Below are positions 9,317 to 17,287 of a stretch of DNA of 64,000 nt, piece by piece. A model generated the notes under the pieces. That model worked only from the letters and a program-made list of their open reading frames with translations. It was not told the origin of the DNA and did not search any database. The DNA is taken from positions 682,001 through 746,000 of the forward strand of contig NZ_JAAOZB010000002.1 of assembly GCF_011761265.1 (NCBI RefSeq). The letters run 5' to 3'. Numbering within the stretch: the first letter of the stretch is position 1; every line of letters begins with the position of its first letter. The translations under genes and the position numbers were made by a program. Origin of the DNA: Microbacterium halimionae (GTDB taxonomy: Bacteria > Actinomycetota > Actinomycetes > Actinomycetales > Microbacteriaceae).

Positions 9317-9419
9317 CGCGAAGGGGAGTATCCCGAGAACGCGTGGTCGTCATCACGAAGTGCTGTGCAGCATTTCCGGTCACGTGTCGCAGCCCAGGCT
9401 GCGGGGAGAGACTTTCGGT
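9317..9419 (+). promoter_or_regulatory. yybP-ykoY (Mn2+-sensing) riboswitch upstream of terC
   Basis: The element shows the family's fixed blocks in order: GGGGAGTA at 9323-9330, GTCGTCA at 9348-9354 and the closing GGGGAGAGACTTTC at 9403-9416, with GCGAAG (9318-9323) able to pair with CTTTCG (9412-9417) as the basal helix. These blocks correspond to the two metal-binding loops of yybP-ykoY RNAs, which respond to Mn2+ and commonly precede TerC-family exporters. It ends about 35 bases before the terC start, so control of translation or of transcription readthrough is possible; no clear U-tailed terminator is seen. Confidence 0.85.
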
Positions 9420-9452
9420 GCTCTTTGACCCTCTTTGCCTGAAAGGCCCGGA

Positions 9453-10517
9453 ATGGACCTGCAACTCCCGCTGTGGTTTGAAATCGGCTCTTTGGTCGGC
9501 CTGACCCTGATTCTTCTGGCTGATCTGCTGATCATTCTGCGGCGCCCGCATATCCCCTCGACACGCGAGTCTGCGCTGTGGGTTGCGTTCTACGTGTTGC
9601 TTGCTCTGGTCTTCGCGGGACTCATGTGGCTCTTTGCCGGGGGAGAGTACGCGGGACAATTCGTCGCGGGCTGGCTTACGGAGTACAGCCTGTCGATCGA
9701 TAACCTGTTCGTCTTCGTGCTGATCATGACGCAGTTCGCGGTGCCTCGCCGTTACCAGCAAGAAGTATTGATGGTGGGCATCATCATCGCCCTCGTTCTT
9801 CGCGGAGCGTTCATCTTGGTGGGCGCGACGGTTATCGAAAACTTCAGCCCGGTGTTTTACCTCTTCGGCGCCTTTTTGGTCTGGACAGCGATCCGGCAGG
9901 CTTTCCCAGGTGGAGATCAGGACTCCGACACCAATACTGAGAGCTTCATCGTGCGGGTGCTCCGCCGGACGGTAGACATCAGCGACCACTACGACGGCGC
10001 AAAGGTGCGAACAGTCGTCGACGGTAAGAAGATGTTCACCCCGATGATCATCGTGTTCGTGGCGATCGGCGTAACCGACCTGCTGTTCGCGTTCGACTCG
10101 ATCCCGGCAATTTTCGGAATAACACAGAGCGCTTTCATCGTCTTTACGGCCAATATTTTCGCGCTCATGGGGTTGCGTCAGCTCTACTTCTTGCTGGGCG
10201 ATCTGCTCGATCGACTGCGCTACCTGCACTACGGCATCGCTTTCATCCTGGCTTTCATCGGCGTCAAGCTCGTGCTCCACGCGATGCACGTCAACGAACT
10301 CCCGTTCATCAACGGCGGTGAACCGATCGGCTGGGCACCAGAAATCTCCACCTGGATGTCTCTTGCCGTCATCGTTCTATCGATGGCTGTGGCAACCGGT
10401 GCAAGCCTCATCGCATCAGCACGTGACAAACGAGCTTCGACGGCGACCGATGCCGCCGCCGCCGTTGCTGAAGAAAAGGGAACCCCGCCCACGGTCGACC
10501 ATCCCGGCACCGACTGA
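9453..10517 (+). CDS. TerC family integral membrane protein (putative Mn2+ exporter)
   Basis: About 354 residues with roughly nine transmembrane helices. The two signature segments are present: SLSIDNLFVFVLIMTQF near residue 80 and TDLLFAFDSIPAIFGIT near residue 205, each with the acidic residues thought to bind metal. The C-terminus is a short Ala-rich cytoplasmic tail. The ATG at 9453 is preferred over the TTG at 9435 because GAAAGG lies just upstream. The preceding yybP-ykoY riboswitch implies induction by excess Mn2+ and a role in metal export, rather than tellurite resistance for which the family was named. Confidence 0.9.
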   Translation: MDLQLPLWFEIGSLVGLTLILLADLLIILRRPHIPSTRESALWVAFYVLLALVFAGLMWLFAGGEYAGQFVAGWLTEYSLSIDNLFVFVLIMTQFAVPRRYQQEVLMVGIIIALVLRGAFILVGATVIENFSPVFYLFGAFLVWTAIRQAFPGGDQDSDTNTESFIVRVLRRTVDISDHYDGAKVRTVVDGKKMFTPMIIVFVAIGVTDLLFAFDSIPAIFGITQSAFIVFTANIFALMGLRQLYFLLGDLLDRLRYLHYGIAFILAFIGVKLVLHAMHVNELPFINGGEPIGWAPEISTWMSLAVIVLSMAVATGASLIASARDKRASTATDAAAAVAEEKGTPPTVDHPGTD

Positions 10518-10552
10518 ACTCGCCGCGTCTGTGCCCCCTCGTCTGTGCCCCG

Positions 10553-10624
10553 CCGAGGGGTCGCAACACGCCGCATCTCGTGGCCTCGGCGCGATGCATA
10601 GCGGCATGTTGTGACCCCTCGCGG
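10553..10624. repeat. Long palindromic repeat, copy 1
   Basis: Left arm 10553-10574 contains GAGGGGTCGCAACACGCCG; right arm 10601-10624 is its imperfect inverse (CGGCATGTTGTGACCCCTC). The 26-base centre includes GCGATGCATA. It lies between the convergent terC and nuclease-like genes. Copy 2 at 11665-11736 carries the same arms with its centre in the opposite orientation. Confidence 0.85.
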
Positions 10625-10650
10625 AGGGGTCCGAGAGCAAGTCGGGGCGG

Positions 10651-11553
10651 TCAGCGGGCTCGCCAGCCGCGTGATCGCAGCGCTCGGGCGGTCGCTGCGA
10701 CGATTTCGGGAGGCAGCATCCGTTTCGTGATTCGAATCGTGACCCAACCAGCGGCGCTCAGATCGTTGTATCTGCGCAAGTCGCTTGCCCACTGAGCGTC
10801 GTCATACAGATGCTGCTCGCCTTCGTATTCAAGAACGAGCCGCCAGCTTCGCCACACGAGATCACCGTGGACTACATTTCCGTTCAAGAGCACAATCGGG
10901 GCGTTGAGCGTCGGCTCAGGAAGACCGCCTCGCGTGATAGCGAGTCGCGTGAGCGTTTCACGAGGCGATCGTGACCCAGCTCGTATTTCGTCGAATGCAA
11001 GACGAGCGTTTCGGATGCCACGGGCACCTGTTCTCGCTCGTATTGCATCGTCCATCGCCTCTTTCGTGGCGAGCTCCCCTCGCCACTGCAGTAACCGATC
11101 GCCCGCCACGATCAGCTCGTCGACGGTGAGGGATGGCGCGAGCATGAGCCAGGTGTCGATGGGAGAGGTGGCGTCGAGACCCTCCACGCGTTCCGGCACT
11201 AGCCGCTTCGAGGTTTTATGTCCAACGACCCCACGACCGCGAGGCGCACGGCCGCCGCGAAGGTGCAGGACATGGAGATCTGTGCCGCGCTCCAACCAAC
11301 TTGGCATAGGAAAATCCCACAGCTTCGCGGCCGTCGCGTGTGCAAAGACAAATTCGTCTGTGGAGCGCGCCGCAAACGCGCGGGCGAGTTCTAAGCCGTC
11401 GAGATGCGTGGATGCCGGTGCTCGCACGCCGTGGAATGGAGCATACAGATCGCCGCGGCGGAGGCGCTGCGTCGGGACACCGGATGCCACAGCATCTGCC
11501 ACGGAAAAGCTTCGGTCCTGCCAGGTTTTCGGTAGCGGGTGTGCTGTTTTCAT
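10651..11553 (-). CDS. Hypothetical protein with AbiEi-like N-terminus and Vsr/DUF559-like nuclease C-terminus
   Basis: 300 residues. The N-terminal part (SVADAVASGVPTQRLRRGDL) resembles the winged-helix start of AbiEi-type proteins. The C-terminal third (about residues 215-290) has the layout of a very-short-patch-repair-like or DUF559 PD-(D/E)XK fold: HGDLVWRSWRLVLEYEGEQH, then DLRRYNDLSAAGWVTIRIT, where Asp in GDLVW and Glu in LEYEGEQH are candidate catalytic residues. Such proteins are common singletons in Microbacteriaceae and their function is not established. Here the gene is flanked by two palindromic repeats in opposite orientation, which may mean it moved as a unit. No toxin partner is adjacent. 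Confidence 0.6.
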   Translation of the reverse strand: MKTAHPLPKTWQDRSFSVADAVASGVPTQRLRRGDLYAPFHGVRAPASTHLDGLELARAFAARSTDEFVFAHATAAKLWDFPMPSWLERGTDLHVLHLRGGRAPRGRGVVGHKTSKRLVPERVEGLDATSPIDTWLMLAPSLTVDELIVAGDRLLQWRGELATKEAMDDAIRARTGARGIRNARLAFDEIRAGSRSPRETLTRLAITRGGLPEPTLNAPIVLLNGNVVHGDLVWRSWRLVLEYEGEQHLYDDAQWASDLRRYNDLSAAGWVTIRITKRMLPPEIVAATARALRSRGWRAR

Positions 11554-11664
11554 CGCACCAGAGTGAGCCGCGGCATCCGTGGTCGTTCATTCATTCTCGA
11601 ACACGTGCACAACGCGCAGTCGTGCCCTCGTGTGCAGGGGGTCCGTTGGCGCCAACCACTGCCG

Positions 11665-11736
11665 CCGAGGGGTCGCAACACGCCGTATTGCATCGCGGCG
11701 AGTGCCCGCGCTGCGGCGTGTTGCGACCCCTCGCGG
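11665..11736. repeat. Long palindromic repeat, copy 2 (opposite orientation to copy 1)
   Basis: Left arm 11665-11685 contains GAGGGGTCGCAACACGCCG; right arm 11713-11736 is its exact inverse over that stretch (CGGCGTGTTGCGACCCCTC). The centre reads TATTGCATCGC, the reverse complement of the GCGATGCATA in copy 1 apart from one inserted base, so the two copies face opposite ways. It sits between the nuclease-like gene and the leucine leader. Confidence 0.85.
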
Positions 11737-11792
11737 GGTTCGGCGGGAAGGGCAGAGGGAAAGGGTCGCGAGGCGCACGCGGGAGCTGGTGG

Positions 11793-11798
11793 TAACCT
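11793..11798 (+). promoter_or_regulatory. -10 element of the leuCD operon, leaderless leader transcript
   Basis: TAACCT ends six bases before the GTG of the leucine leader ORF, the same geometry seen at many other genes in this window. Transcription would then begin at or very near that GTG. No convincing -35 is visible. Confidence 0.5.
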
Positions 11799-11804
11799 CT
11801 TGGG

Positions 11805-11849
11805 GTGTGGATCGCTCGCCTTCTCCTTAGCGGCCGCGACGAGGCCTAA
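11805..11849 (+). CDS. leuL: Leucine leader peptide
   Basis: A 14-codon frame starting at [17 protein letters not shown], with three consecutive Leu codons (CTT CTC CTT, 11820-11828) and ending in TAA at 11847-11849, 65 bases before leuC. A run of the end-product's codons upstream of leucine biosynthesis genes is the hallmark of ribosome-mediated attenuation. The start coincides with the expected transcription start after TAACCT, so it would be a leaderless message. The Leu codons contain TTCTCCT (11821-11827), exactly complementary to AGGAGAA (11901-11907), the leuC ribosome binding site. The stop codon lies in the loop region of a strong hairpin. The gene is too short for ordinary detection; the call rests on position and content. 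Confidence 0.7.
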   Translation: MWIARLLLSGRDEA

Positions 11850-11871
11850 CCCCAGGCCACCCTCGTCGCGG
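11834..11871 (+). promoter_or_regulatory. Leader hairpin of the leuCD attenuation region
   Basis: CCGCGACGAG (11834-11843) pairs perfectly with CTCGTCGCGG (11862-11871), extended inward by GCCT/AGGC. The 5' arm lies in the last codons of the leader peptide. There is no U-run after it, so it is not a classic terminator. GTCGCGG occurs again at 11877-11883, allowing an alternative pairing with the same 5' arm. With TTCTCCT/AGGAGAA pairing outside it, the hairpin would help close the leuC ribosome binding site. Confidence 0.55.
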
Positions 11872-11914
11872 AGTCTGTCGCGGGCTTGATCCTCTGTCCC
11901 AGGAGAACGACGCA

Positions 11915-13402
11915 ATGAGCACACCCATCCCTGACGAAACCGTCATTCCGGAACGCCCCCGTACCCTCGCTGAAAAAGTGTGGGACGACCACTTGGTGGT
12001 CAAAGGTGACAACGGCGAGCCGGACATCATCTACATCGATCTGCACCTCGTGCATGAGGTCACGAGCCCGCAGGCGTTCGACGGCCTTCGCACGGAAGGT
12101 CGGCCACTTCGACGCGTTGACCTGACGATCGCGACGGAAGATCACAACACTCCCACGCTCGCGATCGACAAACCGATCGCCGACCTCACTTCGCGCACGC
12201 AAATCGAGACGCTCCGCAGTAACGCGGAAGAATTCGGTGTGCGCCTGCACTCGCTTGGCGACAAGGAACAGGGCATCGTGCACGTCGTGGGTCCGCAGCT
12301 CGGCCTCACGATGCCCGGTGTCACAGTCGTATGCGGTGACAGTCACACCAGTACTCACGGCGCTTTCGGCGCTATGGCATTCGGGATCGGCACCAGCGAA
12401 GTCGAACACGTTATGGCTACGCAGACGCTTCCGCTCACGCCCTTCAAAACGATGGCGATCACAGTCGAAGGCGATCTGAAGCCCGGCGTCACGGCGAAAG
12501 ACATCATCCTTGCTGTCATCGCGAAGATTGGCACGAACGGGGGCCAGGGTTACGTGCTCGAATTCCGGGGCAGCGCGATTCGTGCACTCTCGATGGAGGG
12601 GCGCATGACGATGTGCAACATGTCGATCGAGGCCGGTGCGCGCGCCGGAATGGTCGCTCCCGACGAAACGACATTTGAATACGTGCAGGGTCGCGACCAC
12701 GCTCCGCAAGGACAAGACTGGGAGGATGCCGTGGCGTACTGGCGGACTCTGCCGTCGGATGAAGGCGCCGCCTATGACGCCGAAGTCTTCCTCGATGCCA
12801 ACGAGCTCGAACCTTTCGTCACGTGGGGTACGAACCCTGGGCAGGGCGTTTCGCTCAGCGATGTCGTGCCGTCTCCTGACGACTTCAACGACCCCAACGA
12901 TCGTGTTGCCGCAGAGCGCGCCCTGGAGTACATGGCGCTCACGCCTGGCGTTCCGCTGAAGGAAGTACCCGTCGACGCTGTTTTCATGGGCTCATGCACA
13001 AACAGCCGCATCGAAGACCTTCGCGCTTTCGCTTCCGTTATTGAGGGGCGCAAGAAGGCTGATGGTGTTCGCGTCATGGTCGTGCCAGGGTCTGCCCGCG
13101 TACGTCTCGAGGCCGAGGCGGAAGGGCTCGACAAGGTCTTCATCGAATTCGGTGCGGAGTGGCGTTTCGCCGGGTGCTCGATGTGTCTCGGTATGAATCC
13201 CGACCAGCTGGCTCCGGGGGAGCGATGCGCCTCGACGAGTAACCGCAACTTCGAAGGCCGGCAGGGTAAAGGTGGCCGCACGCACCTCGTGTCGCCGCTG
13301 GTAGCTGCAGCAACAGCGGTGCGCGGCACACTTTCGAGCCCGAGTGATCTTGAAGAAACCGACGCCGCCCCAGCGGTGCAGAACACGGCGGAGGTGCGCT
13401 GA
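11915..13402 (+). CDS. leuC: 3-isopropylmalate dehydratase large subunit
   Basis: 495 residues, slightly longer than the usual ~465-480. With LeuD it isomerises 2- to 3-isopropylmalate in leucine synthesis through a [4Fe-4S] cluster. The aconitase-family signatures [13 protein letters not shown] and [12 protein letters not shown] (Cys361) and the second ligand pair [13 protein letters not shown] (Cys421, Cys424) are intact. The ATG at 11915 follows AGGAGAA at 11901-11907. An upstream leader peptide with three Leu codons indicates feedback by leucyl-tRNA level. leuD begins one base after the stop codon. Confidence 0.96.
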   Translation: MSTPIPDETVIPERPRTLAEKVWDDHLVVKGDNGEPDIIYIDLHLVHEVTSPQAFDGLRTEGRPLRRVDLTIATEDHNTPTLAIDKPIADLTSRTQIETLRSNAEEFGVRLHSLGDKEQGIVHVVGPQLGLTMPGVTVVCGDSHTSTHGAFGAMAFGIGTSEVEHVMATQTLPLTPFKTMAITVEGDLKPGVTAKDIILAVIAKIGTNGGQGYVLEFRGSAIRALSMEGRMTMCNMSIEAGARAGMVAPDETTFEYVQGRDHAPQGQDWEDAVAYWRTLPSDEGAAYDAEVFLDANELEPFVTWGTNPGQGVSLSDVVPSPDDFNDPNDRVAAERALEYMALTPGVPLKEVPVDAVFMGSCTNSRIEDLRAFASVIEGRKKADGVRVMVVPGSARVRLEAEAEGLDKVFIEFGAEWRFAGCSMCLGMNPDQLAPGERCASTSNRNFEGRQGKGGRTHLVSPLVAAATAVRGTLSSPSDLEETDAAPAVQNTAEVR

Positions 13403-13403
13403 C

Positions 13404-14015
13404 ATGGAAAAATTCTCCACTCACACCGGAATCGCAGCGCCGATGCGTCGCTCATCGGTCGACACCGACCAAATCATCCCCGCGGTGTATTTGAAGCGAG
13501 TAACGAAGACCGGGTTCGATGACGCTCTCTTTGCGAACTGGCGTCAGGATCCAGATTTTCTCCTCAACCAGGAGGCCTATAAGAATGCTTCGGTACTGGT
13601 CGCTGGACCAGATTTCGGCACCGGCTCGAGCCGCGAGCACGCGGTGTGGGCGCTGCGGGACTATGGATTCCGAGTTGTGCTCAGCCCGAAGTTCGCTGAC
13701 ATCTTCCGGGGAAACGCTGGCAAGCAAGGGTTGCTTACCGGCATCATCACCGAGGCGGACCTCGAGGCATTGTGGGCGTCAATCGAGTCGGACCCCTCAA
13801 CACCGATGACCGTTGACCTCGAAACACGTATTGCTGAACACGGCAACCTCCGCGTCGCTTTCGAGATCGATGATTACACTAGGTGGCGGCTCCTTGAGGG
13901 ACTCGACGACATCGGGCTTACCCTCCGGAACGAAGACAAGATCGCCGCCTACGAAGCGCGACGCGAATCCTGGAGGCCCCGCACCTTACCGGTGCCGCCG
14001 CTTCCCATACAGTGA
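13404..14015 (+). CDS. leuD: 3-isopropylmalate dehydratase small subunit
   Basis: 203 residues, normal for LeuD, the swivelling domain that completes the active site with LeuC. Typical features are the N-terminal [22 protein letters not shown], the central [14 protein letters not shown] and the [15 protein letters not shown] segment. The ATG at 13404 starts one base after the leuC stop and GGAGGTGCGC precedes it, so the two are coupled. The frame upstream of this ATG lies inside leuC and is ignored. leuD is followed closely by murA on the same strand. Confidence 0.95.
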   Translation: MEKFSTHTGIAAPMRRSSVDTDQIIPAVYLKRVTKTGFDDALFANWRQDPDFLLNQEAYKNASVLVAGPDFGTGSSREHAVWALRDYGFRVVLSPKFADIFRGNAGKQGLLTGIITEADLEALWASIESDPSTPMTVDLETRIAEHGNLRVAFEIDDYTRWRLLEGLDDIGLTLRNEDKIAAYEARRESWRPRTLPVPPLPIQ

Positions 14016-14028
14016 GGCACCACCGCTT

Positions 14029-15393
14029 ATGACACTCCTCAGCGATATCTCAACTCCAGGAGGCCCGAAGGGCCCGACGGGCGAAACGCTCGCGATTCGT
14101 GGCGGTCAGCCCCTCTCCGGTGAGGTGTGGGTAAAGGGTGCGAAGAACCTCGTCACCAAGGCGATGGTTGCGGCTCTGCTCGGCGAAAGTCCGAGCGTGC
14201 TGCGTGATGTGCCGTCCATTAGCGATGTTGCGGTTGTGCGTTCGCTTCTCGAGGTGCACGGCGTGCGCGTTGTTGACGGCGACGAAGACGGAACGCTTCA
14301 CCTCGACCCGAGTGATGTCGAGTCTGCGCATATGGAAGAGATCGACGCTCATGCGGGTGCGTCCCGCATCCCGATTCTTTTCTGCGGTCCGCTGCTGCAC
14401 CGGCTCGGTCAGGCGTTCATCCCCGACCTTGGTGGATGCCGCATTGGGGATCGTCCGATCGACTTCCACCTCGATGCGCTGCGCAAGTTCGGCGCAGTCG
14501 TGGAGAAGCTGCCGACGGGTATCCGTCTTTCTGCTCCGAACGGTCTTCACGGCGCGAACATTCACCTGCCGTATCCGAGCGTTGGCGCCACCGAACAGGT
14601 GCTGCTCACAGCCGTGCGTTCCAAGGGCGTGACAGAGCTGCGAAACGCCGCGATCGAGCCCGAGATCATGGATCTCATCGCTGTGCTGCAGAAAATGGGC
14701 GCGATCATTTCGTACGAGCCCAACCGCGTCATCCTCATCGAGGGCGTAGACAAGCTCCACGGTTACGACCACCGCGCGATCTTCGATCGCAACGAAGCTG
14801 CGAGCTGGGCTTGCGCCGCGCTCGCAACCGACGGCGAGATTTTCGTCAAGGGCGCAAAGCAGCAAGAAATGCTGACGTTCCTCAACGTGATGCGCAAGGT
14901 CGGTGCTGACTTCGACATTCAAGAAAACGGCATCCTGTTCCGACGTGGCGAGTCGCTTCGTCCCGTCACCGTCGAAACTGATGTGCACCCGGGGTTCATG
15001 ACCGACTGGCAGCAGCCGCTCATCGTGGCACTCACTCAAGCGACGGGCGAGTCGATCGTGCATGAGACCGTCTACGAGAATCGCTTTGGCTTCACCAACG
15101 CTCTCGTGAAAATGGGCGCGAACATCGTCGTGCACCCTCATGGGCTGCAGGAGGGCCCGCGCCGAGTGCCGCGCCGAAGCCTTGAGCAGGCGGCCGTGAT
15201 CAACGGTCCGACTCATCTTCGCGGCGCGGAGATCACTGTTCCAGACCTCCGCGGCGGCTACAGTCACGTCATCGCAGCGCTCACAGCTGAAGGCGAGTCC
15301 GTCGTAAAGAACGTTGGAATCATCAGCCGTGGCTACGAGAAATTCTTCGACAAACTCTCCGCTCTTGGCGCAGATTTTGACGTGATCGGCTAA
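14029..15393 (+). CDS. murA: UDP-N-acetylglucosamine 1-carboxyvinyltransferase
   Basis: 454 residues. MurA transfers enolpyruvyl from PEP to UDP-GlcNAc, the first committed step of peptidoglycan synthesis in the cytoplasm. The N-terminal KGAKNLVTKAMVAALL loop and the active-site loop GGCRIGDRPIDFH are present, with the catalytic cysteine at about residue 137, so the enzyme should be fosfomycin-sensitive by that criterion. Repeated inside-out alpha/beta segments run to the C-terminal RGGYSHVIAALTAEG. The ATG at 14029 lies 13 bases after leuD. It leads into plsC, gpsA and ddl, an envelope-precursor cluster. Confidence 0.94.
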   Translation: MTLLSDISTPGGPKGPTGETLAIRGGQPLSGEVWVKGAKNLVTKAMVAALLGESPSVLRDVPSISDVAVVRSLLEVHGVRVVDGDEDGTLHLDPSDVESAHMEEIDAHAGASRIPILFCGPLLHRLGQAFIPDLGGCRIGDRPIDFHLDALRKFGAVVEKLPTGIRLSAPNGLHGANIHLPYPSVGATEQVLLTAVRSKGVTELRNAAIEPEIMDLIAVLQKMGAIISYEPNRVILIEGVDKLHGYDHRAIFDRNEAASWACAALATDGEIFVKGAKQQEMLTFLNVMRKVGADFDIQENGILFRRGESLRPVTVETDVHPGFMTDWQQPLIVALTQATGESIVHETVYENRFGFTNALVKMGANIVVHPHGLQEGPRRVPRRSLEQAAVINGPTHLRGAEITVPDLRGGYSHVIAALTAEGESVVKNVGIISRGYEKFFDKLSALGADFDVIG

Positions 15394-15396
15394 CGC

Positions 15397-16167
15397 GTGA
15401 GTGCTGAAGCCCCGCGACGACGTCAGTCGCCGGAGAGGTCGCGGCCGAGCGTCTTTTGGCCGTTGGCTGCGATCATCGTTCCGATCATCGGCATCTTTAC
15501 GAAGATTGAGGTCTCGGGCGAAGAAAACCTTCCCACCGAAGGTGCGTATGTCCTGGCACCGAATCACTACTCCGAACTTGACCCAGTGATCGTGGCTGTC
15601 GCCGTGTGGCGAATCGGCCGTGCCCCGAGATTCATGGCCAAAGAAAGTCTCTTCAAGGTTCCAGTGCTTGGCTGGGCACTGCGTGCAACCGGAATGATTC
15701 CCGTTGCACGCACCTCGAACGCCTCCTCCGCTAAACACACGATTCAAACCGCACATCATCTCGTCGAGAATGGCAGTGGCGTGATCGTGTACCCGGAAGG
15801 CTCACTCACTCGCGACCCTGACGCATGGCCGATGCGCGGGAAAACCGGGGCCGTGCGAGTTGCGGTGGCCGGCGGTATCCCGTTGATTCCGATGGCGCAC
15901 TGGGGTGTGCAAGAGATCATGCCGCGCTACGGCAAGTTGAGCCTGTGGCCGCTGCGCAAGCGGATCAAAGTTGTGTTTGGGCCGGCAGTGCCAATGCCTG
16001 AGCGCGGTGAAAAACCGACCCCTCCGTCGGTTCTTGTCGCAGCGACGGATGCCGTCATGGCACAGGTCGCTCAGATGCTCGGAGAGATCCGCGGCACGCA
16101 GCCGCCCACCGAACGGTGGAATCCGTCTGATCACGGCCAGAGGGAAACGGGCCGACTTGACTCGTAA
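15397..16167 (+). CDS. plsC: 1-acyl-sn-glycerol-3-phosphate acyltransferase family protein
   Basis: 256 residues, starting at a GTG three bases after the murA stop. The acyltransferase catalytic motif NHYSELD (H(X)4D) near residue 52 and the glycerophosphate-binding YPEGSLTRD near residue 131 are intact. A short hydrophobic stretch near residues 20-35 (LAAIIVPIIGIF) may anchor it to the membrane. It would acylate lysophosphatidic acid to phosphatidic acid, a precursor step for phospholipids; the adjacent gpsA supplies glycerol-3-phosphate. PlsC paralogues differ in acyl preference, so the exact substrate is an inference. Confidence 0.87.
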   Translation: MSAEAPRRRQSPERSRPSVFWPLAAIIVPIIGIFTKIEVSGEENLPTEGAYVLAPNHYSELDPVIVAVAVWRIGRAPRFMAKESLFKVPVLGWALRATGMIPVARTSNASSAKHTIQTAHHLVENGSGVIVYPEGSLTRDPDAWPMRGKTGAVRVAVAGGIPLIPMAHWGVQEIMPRYGKLSLWPLRKRIKVVFGPAVPMPERGEKPTPPSVLVAATDAVMAQVAQMLGEIRGTQPPTERWNPSDHGQRETGRLDS

Positions 16168-17287
16168 AAACGATGCTTCTGCGCCTCGCGTTGCGGTCAT
16201 CGGCGCCGGCAGTTGGGGCACCACCTTCGGCAAGATTCTGGCTGACGGCGGCGCTGATGTTGTGATGTGGGCGCGCAGGCCCGAGCTTGCTCAAGAGATC
16301 AACGAAGCGAAGCGCAATAGCAAGTATCTGCCGGGGGTCAACCTGCCGCGCTCGATGTCTGCGACGTCTGACCTGGCTGATGCGCTCAACGGTGCGGAGC
16401 AGATCTTCTTATCGGTACCGAGCCAGAGCCTTCGCGACAATCTCAGCGCGTTGCGTCCATTCGTCGGCGACAGTCGCGTTCCGCTCGTATCGCTCATGAA
16501 GGGCGTCGAAAAGCGCACCGGGCTTCGGATGAGCCAGGTGATCGAGCAAGCTCTCGAATGCGACCCTGCACGTATCGCCGTGGCATCCGGACCGAACCTG
16601 GCACTTGAGATCGCGCGCGAACAGCCCACTGCGGCCGTTATTTCTTCTGTCAGCGCCGAGACAGCCGAGGCCGTGGCGCGACGCGCCCGCAACAGTTACT
16701 TTCGCAGTTTTGTGAACATGGATGTCGTCGGCACGGAGTTCGGTGGTGTCTTGAAGAACCTGATCGCTGTCGCCATTGGAATCGTCGATGGTGTCGGCTA
16801 CGGCGAAAACACCAAGGCATCCATCATTACCCGCGGCTTGGTGGAGATGACCGACTTTGCTGTCGCGCAGGGCGCCGAACGGGAGACGCTCCAGGGACTT
16901 GCGGGCCTCGGCGACCTCATCGCGACGTGTCAGTCGCCGCTGAGTCGCAACAACACGGCGGGTCGTCTGCTCGGCCAGGGGTATAGCTTTCAAGATGTTG
17001 TTAAGCAGATGCAACAGACCGCCGAAGGCCTTGCCTCGGTTGCTCCGATTCTGCAGCTTGCCCGCGCCGCGGGTGTACAGATGCCCATCGTTGAGCAGGT
17101 CAAGCGAGTCCTCGACGGCACCATGGATCCTCGAGACATCGCTCCGCACCTAACAACAGACGACGACACGCCGCAAGGCGAGAGGACCAACAATGGACAA
17201 GCCGGCGGTGGTGCTGCTCTTTGGCGGTCGTTCCAGCGAGCATTCGATCAGTTCCTTAACGGCGGGCGGAGTGCTCAAGGCGATTGA
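16157..17287 (+). CDS. gpsA: Glycerol-3-phosphate dehydrogenase [NAD(P)+]
   Basis: About 376 residues from a TTG at 16157 that overlaps the plsC stop. It makes sn-glycerol-3-phosphate from dihydroxyacetone phosphate for phospholipid synthesis. The Rossmann motif VAVIGAGSWGTTFGKIL, the active-site stretch VLKNLIAVAIGIVDG with its Lys, and GLAGLGDLIATC are present. The family normally ends near residue 340; here the frame runs on about 32 residues into the start of ddl, giving a 95-base out-of-frame overlap. The tail (GGGAALWRSF and onwards) looks like an extension after loss of an earlier stop codon rather than a domain. Confidence 0.9.
   Translation: MTRKNDASAPRVAVIGAGSWGTTFGKILADGGADVVMWARRPELAQEINEAKRNSKYLPGVNLPRSMSATSDLADALNGAEQIFLSVPSQSLRDNLSALRPFVGDSRVPLVSLMKGVEKRTGLRMSQVIEQALECDPARIAVASGPNLALEIAREQPTAAVISSVSAETAEAVARRARNSYFRSFVNMDVVGTEFGGVLKNLIAVAIGIVDGVGYGENTKASIITRGLVEMTDFAVAQGAERETLQGLAGLGDLIATCQSPLSRNNTAGRLLGQGYSFQDVVKQMQQTAEGLASVAPILQLARAAGVQMPIVEQVKRVLDGTMDPRDIAPHLTTDDDTPQGERTNNGQAGGGAALWRSFQRAFDQFLNGGRSAQGD

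Noticed and set aside
9297..10289. 330-codon antisense frame opposite terC
   Set aside because: Highly charged His/Asp/Glu/Arg composition without any family motif, opposite an obvious membrane protein gene and its riboswitch.
10553..10624. Palindrome copy 1 as a simple bidirectional terminator
   Set aside because: Its position between convergent genes fits, but there are no T-tracts and the second copy lies upstream of both its neighbours, so termination cannot explain the pair.
14050..15759. 569-codon open frame antisense to murA
   Set aside because: It lies opposite a clear murA gene, is low-similarity, His/Arg-rich and typical of a codon-bias shadow in high-G+C DNA.
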